64,000 bases of DNA from Aotearoamyces nothofagi (taxonomy: Eukaryota; Ascomycota; Leotiomycetes; Leotiales; Tympanidaceae): assembly GCA_015345905.1 (NCBI GenBank), contig JADDTR010000002.1:1-64000 (forward strand), written 5' to 3'. This document shows, piece after piece, positions 58,432 to 64,000 of the stretch. The first letter of the stretch is position 1. Each line of letters starts with the position of its first letter. Both the position numbers and the translations under genes were made by a program. The notes under the pieces were generated by a model. That model searched no databases. It was not told where the DNA came from and saw only the letters and a list, made by a program, of their open reading frames with translations.

Positions 58432-60624
58432 ATGAGTAGCAGCAACGACCCTTCGGCTGCGTTATTGCTCGCACTTGATACCGATGCATACACTTATGGT
58501 GTGGAAATAGAATTTATTTTAGCTTTCGAAGAGTCTAAACTTACGCCCCTACTTACTATTACCGAGACGATAGTAAAGGATATACCATACAAGGTTCGTA
58601 GCCAAACCACTGTCAAACAAGGATTCCACAGAGGCAGGAGTCTCTACCCGGCTCGCGCCTACAGAAGCTGGGGTATTACTACCAGCGGTGGCCCTCCTGT
58701 ACCGTACGAACTTCAGCCATTAGAGATCGCACAAGATATAGTCAAGGATATTTTCACGCCTCCTGGCATTGATATATTTGAGGATTCAACGGAGAAAACG
58801 GTGGATCGATATGAGAAATGGTCCATTACCCATGATGTCAGCGTCCGTGGTGTTGGACCAGCTGGTATAGCTGAGCGTCTTAGTGACCGTGTCACTGATC
58901 GAGAAAAAAACAATTGGGATAGCTTTGGGCTAGAACTCGTGACTCGGGTCATGAATACCAGTACTCCTGCCGATATGGAAGAGATCGGGGCTGTGATTAA
59001 AGCGTTAGAAGGCAATGCGAAGTCGAAGCACGGTGTCTTCGTCAACAACCACACAGGTCTACACGTCCATGTGGGCACTCCTGACGGCTTGTCTCTGGAG
59101 GTAGTAAAGGAGCTAGCTTTTATAGTTATTATATACGAAGATGAGATAAATCGCCTACACCCACCTTGCCGACGACCTGGCCATCCCTGTGTCAAGACAG
59201 ATCTCAAATCGAACCTGCAGCATAGCTTCTTGGAAGAAAATCATATCCATAATAAGTACACCTTGGCAACTTCACCAACCCCACAATCAATCTGGGATAA
59301 AATAAACCGTATAGAGGACCTACCTACCCTTCTGGCTCTCTTGTGCAAGGAGGGTCGTGGCTACCTCGTTAATTTTACATACCTCGGCCGTGACGGCGCC
59401 GAAAGCCCTAAGACGATAGAGTTTCGACAGCACCGCGGGACCCTCAACTTAACAGAAATCAGGGAATGGGTCTTCTTCGTGGTGGGACTTATCCGTCTAG
59501 CGAAGCTCTACCAAAAGCGTGGCGGATGCAAGATCAAGTCGTGGTATGATAGAATCACTATATACGACCTGTTCCGCGATATGGGAATGTCGAAAGCACA
59601 GGAGAGGTTTTGGACGGCGAAGATTGCAATGTACGATATGTATCCGAGCGCTGGTCCGTTGAATCAGGTGGATGATGAGGTGCCGCCGGAAGAAGATCTG
59701 GAGGAGGAAGATATTGATAATGGCGATGGCGACGATGGCGACGATGGTGACGATGGTGATGATGGCGACGATGGCGACGATGGTGACGATGGTGATGATG
59801 GAGACAATGGTAATAACGGTAGCGATCCTCCACCTAGAGATGGTAAAAAGGGAAAGACCAAGGATCCTGCTTCTGTTCCACCAAGCGACGCCAAGTGTAT
59901 ACCAACAGAAAATGTGAAGAGAGGCGCCGATGCTATTAAGGGTGCAGATGATGAACCTGAAGACCCTACACCTAAAAGATCAGATACTGGGCGGAAGAGA
60001 ATACGAACTACCATCACTCCTCTAAACCGCATGACCCCAACACCTCCCATGAGTGAATGCTATCAAAATGGTAACATCATTGAGGCTGGGGTGATTTCAC
60101 TCGACGAACTGTACTGTATTGGAAATGAAAAAGGTGTTGTGCTCAATGTTTACGTCAACCGCTACAGCCTCCACGAATGGGAGCTCATAGAAACACCAAG
60201 TCTGGGACCTGCCGGGCGCAGGCAACAAGACATGTGCGGCATCTGGGCACTACTTCACTCCCTCCAAGCGCAATACCCAAACGACCCGGTCATCAACGGC
60301 CTACAGTTCAATGATGTTCTTCAACACGTCCGTCGACCAGCAGAGAATCCCAACGGCACCGCCATCGAAAGGAACAATTTCGAGGCTGACCAGCTCGGGC
60401 TAGGCCTCGAGTCAATGGCATACGCGTTAGGCTTCAGAGGCCGCCTTTATAAGCTGGTCATGTGTGCAAAAGTCGACAACGTAGACCGCGCCAGGAGGGC
60501 AGGCCTTGAAGCGGCCGGGATAGGAAAGAATGTCTATATTCACCACGAGCCGAATTTTAAAGGAAAGAACCTCCACCATTGGCAGGGAATGAAGCGGCGG
60601 GTTGTACCACACGGGGCTGTTTGA
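58432..60624 (+). CDS. Amidoligase fused to a C-terminal OTU/papain-like cysteine peptidase domain
   Basis: Intronless, 730 residues. Residues 20-400 form a putative amidoligase domain (Amidoligase_2, glutamine-synthetase-like COOH-NH2 ligase fold). It shows YGVEIEF (22-28), GLELVTRV (166-173), NNHTGLHVHVG (205-215, H211 and H213) and TIEFRQHRGTL (328-338), all the family's core strands with acidic and histidine metal/ATP ligands intact. Residues 412-460 are acidic and become a (Asp-Asp-Gly)n run; a basic stretch with PKR and GRKRIR (514-524) may be a nuclear signal. The C-terminal domain (about 560-720) has RRQQDMCGIWALLHSL with a nucleophile-like C602, and NLHHWQGM with H715/H716 near its end. 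The D-x-C-x3-AL and HHW forms resemble OTU-type cysteine peptidases. By family knowledge amidoligases form peptide-like bonds on proteins or small molecules; here ligation and cleavage could reside in one chain. An ATG at 58300 would add 44 residues but gives no conserved sequence, so 58432 is preferred. Confidence 0.8.
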   Translation: MSSSNDPSAALLLALDTDAYTYGVEIEFILAFEESKLTPLLTITETIVKDIPYKVRSQTTVKQGFHRGRSLYPARAYRSWGITTSGGPPVPYELQPLEIAQDIVKDIFTPPGIDIFEDSTEKTVDRYEKWSITHDVSVRGVGPAGIAERLSDRVTDREKNNWDSFGLELVTRVMNTSTPADMEEIGAVIKALEGNAKSKHGVFVNNHTGLHVHVGTPDGLSLEVVKELAFIVIIYEDEINRLHPPCRRPGHPCVKTDLKSNLQHSFLEENHIHNKYTLATSPTPQSIWDKINRIEDLPTLLALLCKEGRGYLVNFTYLGRDGAESPKTIEFRQHRGTLNLTEIREWVFFVVGLIRLAKLYQKRGGCKIKSWYDRITIYDLFRDMGMSKAQERFWTAKIAMYDMYPSAGPLNQVDDEVPPEEDLEEEDIDNGDGDDGDDGDDGDDGDDGDDGDDGDDGDNGNNGSDPPPRDGKKGKTKDPASVPPSDAKCIPTENVKRGADAIKGADDEPEDPTPKRSDTGRKRIRTTITPLNRMTPTPPMSECYQNGNIIEAGVISLDELYCIGNEKGVVLNVYVNRYSLHEWELIETPSLGPAGRRQQDMCGIWALLHSLQAQYPNDPVINGLQFNDVLQHVRRPAENPNGTAIERNNFEADQLGLGLESMAYALGFRGRLYKLVMCAKVDNVDRARRAGLEAAGIGKNVYIHHEPNFKGKNLHHWQGMKRRVVPHGAV
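59721..59810 (+). repeat. In-frame GATGGCGAC minisatellite coding an Asp-Gly linker
   Basis: Ten units of the 9 bp repeat GA(T/C)GATGG(C/T) encode the Asp-Asp-Gly run between the two domains of the amidoligase-peptidase. Since the unit is a multiple of three, length changes would keep the frame. Confidence 0.9.
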
Positions 60625-61962
60625 AGATTATTAGATGATGAGATTTTTGTGGTGGGGTTAACTGGTGGGTTGGTGATGGTCTTTATTTGTTCGTAAGTCA
60701 TTTATGGTTTCATATATTGGCTATTTGTGTCGGAGTTATAGGCGCTTGCCGCGCTTTCTAGATGATGAATTTTGCTTGATTAATAAACTGAATTCTGTGT
60801 AACGTCACGTTTTGATTTTGGAAATGCTTGGCTACCGTAGTAGGGATGCTCGAAATGCAGCATACACCTTCTAGACTTGATATCCGCAAATCAGGACCTT
60901 TAAGACTCGTCAACTGTTACCGTTCGGGATATCTTCTGGTCAGGGCTATGGAGCCACGAAGTAATATAAAGTCGGTATGCAGCAACACAGGTCCTCTTAA
61001 ATAACCGACACCACAGTCATCTCTTATCGAGCGACGCTAAACTTTGTTGAAATATTTTAGTGTTAAGAGCGTCAAACTTAGGATGATATCATCGAGGACA
61101 AGGCCAAGTGCAAAATTGAATGTCCACCTCGCAAGGGAACTAGGCAACTTTGAAGGTATCACAACAACCAGTTTAACCAAAGTATCGAAGATTGGTAGAA
61201 TAGTAGAAACACATCATCTGAATGTCCTCAGAAAGATTTGGAAAATTTAGAGGCTATCTTACGACACATCTACATAGCTGAAAATGCCCATCATCAGTAT
61301 CTAACAATTACTTTCCAAAAGACGGACGAACGGAGAGCGAAAATAAAACATGCCTCAGTCGTCGAGAAGACGGCCGACCATATCAAATCCGAGACAGTTC
61401 ATCAGATTCCATTCAAATACCTCGACCTTTTTGAAGTCCTGAACAACGGAAGGTATACTCTAGGTAGGTAGGTGAGAGTTGTCCTTCTATTCAAGCTCGT
61501 CTACAATGGCCGAGAACTTCCGGGGAAATTCAGGAGAAGGGACTTATGCCTGAGGCATAAAAATGAACCTTGAATCTCTCACGGCCAAATGTTGAACAAA
61601 CTCGATAAGCGTAGAAATTACTCCATATATCTATAAAGTAGGCTGCCTCCTATTCAAATGCCCAAGACCCCGGAATCCAAAAGGTGCTTCCTACCGGCGA
61701 TAATAGGAGGTTGAGTGTTTAGAGATGGCGGGATGTCGCGGATGTTAGCCTGGGGGAACTGTCCAAGTTGATTTGCTCTTATATTTGGCGAACCAATCAT
61801 AGTCTCAACGCCAAGCGTCCCCGTCGGCCTCTCTTCTGTTCTTCCTCTCCCCCAACGATTGAGACTATACCAACCACTACTTCACAATCTCCCCTCACCC
61901 AGTTGCTGACAGCAATTGATCCTCCTCAATTGTTTCCGTGATACATAGAGAGCAAGGTTACA
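60625..61962. other. Intergenic region
   Basis: It holds the 3' end of the amidoligase gene and the promoter of the ATP synthase gene. Two short overlapping plus-strand frames (61044-61250 and 61238-61471) have no recognised domain. Confidence 0.4.
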
Positions 61963-64000
61963 ATGTTCCGAAACGCTCTCCGACAGTCCAGCCGGACAGT
62001 AGGCGCGATCTCCGTCTCTGGTAGACTTGCCGCAGTGAGTTCTCCAACCTCCACGGAGCTTCAAGATCCATCCAGCACAGCTCGATGTGGTATAAATCAT
62101 TTGGGTTACTGTCACTGAGCCCAATTGAGCGACGGGTGTGATGGAACTCGATGGTTGAAAGCTGTTTGGAGCTTCAATTGCTATTGTCGTGTTTTCTCGG
62201 ACTTCGGCTAACATCAACCGTTCAAAAGGGACGAACCGGTGCAGCTCCAGCTTTCAATGCAGCATTAAAGCAAGTACGAAGCTTCGCCGATGCTAAGGCT
62301 ACGCCCACCGAAGTCTCATCCATCCTCGAACAGCGCATTCGAGGTGTACAAGAGGAAGCCGGACTCGCCGAGACCGGCCGTGTTCTTTCCGTCGGGTAGG
62401 TTTCAACATCAGCAGAAGTTCTGTATTGGCGGGTATCAGACTAGGAGCGAAATGGCTGACAATTGTTATCTTGTAGTGATGGTATTGCACGTGTCCATGG
62501 AATGAGCAACGTTCAAGCCGAAGAGCTTGTCGAGTAAGTTCAACAACTCCGTCTTAGAAGAACGAGAGCTAACGGCCATAAAGGTTCGCCTCAGGTGTCA
62601 AGGGAATGTGCATGAACCTCGAAGCCGGCCAAGTTGGTGTCGTGCTATTCGGTTCGGATCGTTTGGTCAAGGAGGGCGAGACTGTTAAGCGTACCGGAGA
62701 GATTGTGAGGATCCCGAGAGAAGAAGTGATTATAGTACAGGATACTCATAACTTATATAGGTCGATGTTCCCGTTGGACCAGAACTTCTCGGACGTGTCC
62801 TCGATGCGCTCGGAAACCCTATCGATGGAAAAGGACCTCTTAAGACGAAGGAGAAGCGCCGTGCGCAACTCAAGGCTCCAGGTATTCTACCACGTCACTC
62901 CGTCAATCAGCCTGTCCAGACTGGTCTCAAGTCTGTCGATGCTATGGTACCAATTGGACGTGGTCAGCGTGAGTTGATCATTGGTGATCGTCAAACTGGA
63001 AAGACTGCTGTTGCCCTTGATGCTATTCTCAACCAGAAGCGATGGAATGATGGACAGGACGAGTCCAAGAAGCTTTACTGTGTCTACGTCGCTGTCGGAC
63101 AGAAGCGGTCCACTGTTGCTCAGCTAGTCAAGACCCTCGAGGAGAACGATGCGATGAAGTACACTATTATTGTTGCCGCCACCGCCTCGGAAGCCGCTCC
63201 TCTGCAGTACATCGCTCCCTTCACTGGTACCTCTATGGGTGAATGGTTCCGTGACAATGGCAAGCATGCTCTGATCATCTTCGACGATCTCTCCAAGCAG
63301 GCTGTTGCTTACCGTCAAATGTCCCTCCTTCTCCGTCGCCCACCCGGACGTGAGGCTTACCCCGGTGATGTCTTCTATCTCCACTCTCGTCTTCTCGAGC
63401 GTGCTGCCAAGATGAGTGACAAGCACGGTGGTGGATCCCTGACTGCCCTGCCTATCATTGAGACCCAGGGTGGTGATGTATCCGCTTATATTCCAACCAA
63501 CGTCATTTCCATCACTGATGGACAAATTTTCTTGGAAGCTGAACTCTTCTACAAGGGTATCCGACCTGCGATTAACGTCGGTCTTTCTGTGTCTCGTGTC
63601 GGTTCCGCTGCCCAGCTTAAGGCCATGAAGCAAGTCGCTGGTTCGCTGAAGCTCTTCTTGGCCCAATACCGTGAAGTCGCTGCTTTCGCTCAATTCGGAT
63701 CCGATTTGGATGCTGCTACCAAGCAAACTCTCAGCCGAGGTGAACGTGTAAGTTGACACCCTTCTCCACTCTCGCGATAATACATGAGTATGAGCTAATT
63801 GATACTTTACAGTTGACCGAGCTCCTGAAGCAAAAGCAATACTCTCCTATGGCCGTTAACGAGATGGTTCCGCTCATCTACGCCGGTGTCAATGGTCACT
63901 TGGATACTGTCCCAGTTAGCAAGATTCTACAATGGGAGGCTGATTTCATTGCCCACCTAAAGACCAACGAGTCCGACCTACTTGCCACCATCGACAAGGA
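61963..64000 (+). CDS. ATP1: Mitochondrial ATP synthase F1 alpha subunit (3' end beyond window)
   Basis: Exons are 61963-62034, 62229-62395, 62477-62533, 62584-62704, 62761-63747 and 63813 onward; the frame is still open at the window end with 530 codons read, so only about 25 residues are missing. The first exon codes for [20 protein letters not shown], an Arg/Ser-rich mitochondrial presequence. [13 protein letters not shown] and [10 protein letters not shown] mark the N-terminal barrel. The nucleotide-binding site carries the P-loop GDRQTGKT (214-221), with [12 protein letters not shown]-like and [13 protein letters not shown] motifs after it and the C-terminal helical domain in exon 6. It forms the alpha3beta3 head of complex V, where alpha subunits bind nucleotide at the non-catalytic sites. 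Introns are 49-81 bp apart from the first (194 bp). Conservation is high throughout and nothing is unusual. Confidence 0.97.

Noticed and set aside
61044-61471. Two overlapping short plus-strand frames before ATP1
   Set aside because: No recognised domain, no convincing intron to join them, and they lie where promoter sequence is expected.

Overview
The window comes from the nuclear genome of a filamentous ascomycete. Evidence: short introns of 48-70 bp with GT..AG ends and CTAAC-like branch sites, a Zn2Cys6 transcription factor, a fungal-type hybrid histidine kinase with an N-terminal Ser/Thr-kinase-like domain, a mitochondrial ATP synthase alpha gene with a presequence, and AT-rich blocks depleted of CpA in the manner of repeat-induced point mutation (RIP). 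A Leotiomycete-like fungus is a guess; nothing here fixes the species.

Layout. 1-500 is AT-rich and begins inside a decayed repeat. 1.2-3.5 kb holds a PD-(D/E)XK-like (DUF7924-type) gene and, just downstream, the broken 3' end of a second copy. 7.3-11.9 kb holds a divergent pair: a 2,3-dihydroxybenzoate-decarboxylase-type amidohydrolase and a seven-exon Zn2Cys6 factor, sharing a 1.0 kb promoter that carries a perfect palindrome and CGG/CCG triplets. 13.5-16 kb is a TBC Rab-GAP gene. 16-34.2 kb is an 18 kb gene desert: two GC-rich blocks full of simple repeats surround a 5.8 kb AT-rich island. The island contains a 2.15 kb Tc1/mariner-type element with about 534 bp inverted arms, one arm far more mutated than the other. 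34.2-35.7 kb is a conserved Pro/Gln-rich nuclear-type protein. 35.7-43 kb is another gene-poor, low-complexity stretch.

43-54.2 kb carries two signalling genes on the minus strand: a 2334-residue group X hybrid histidine kinase (pseudokinase - AAA ATPase - helical repeats - GAF - HisKA - HATPase - receiver) and a GAF-domain protein. 58.4-60.6 kb carries an intronless gene joining an amidoligase domain (peptide or protein tagging ligase fold) through an Asp-Gly repeat to a C-terminal OTU/papain-like cysteine peptidase domain. This is the most novel object in the window. 62-64 kb is the 5' nine-tenths of the ATP synthase alpha gene.

Functional links are few. The amidohydrolase and the Zn2Cys6 factor plausibly form a regulator-target pair. 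The histidine kinase and the GAF protein may share signalling inputs. The amidoligase-peptidase stands alone, so its writer and remover/processor activities would have to lie in one polypeptide.
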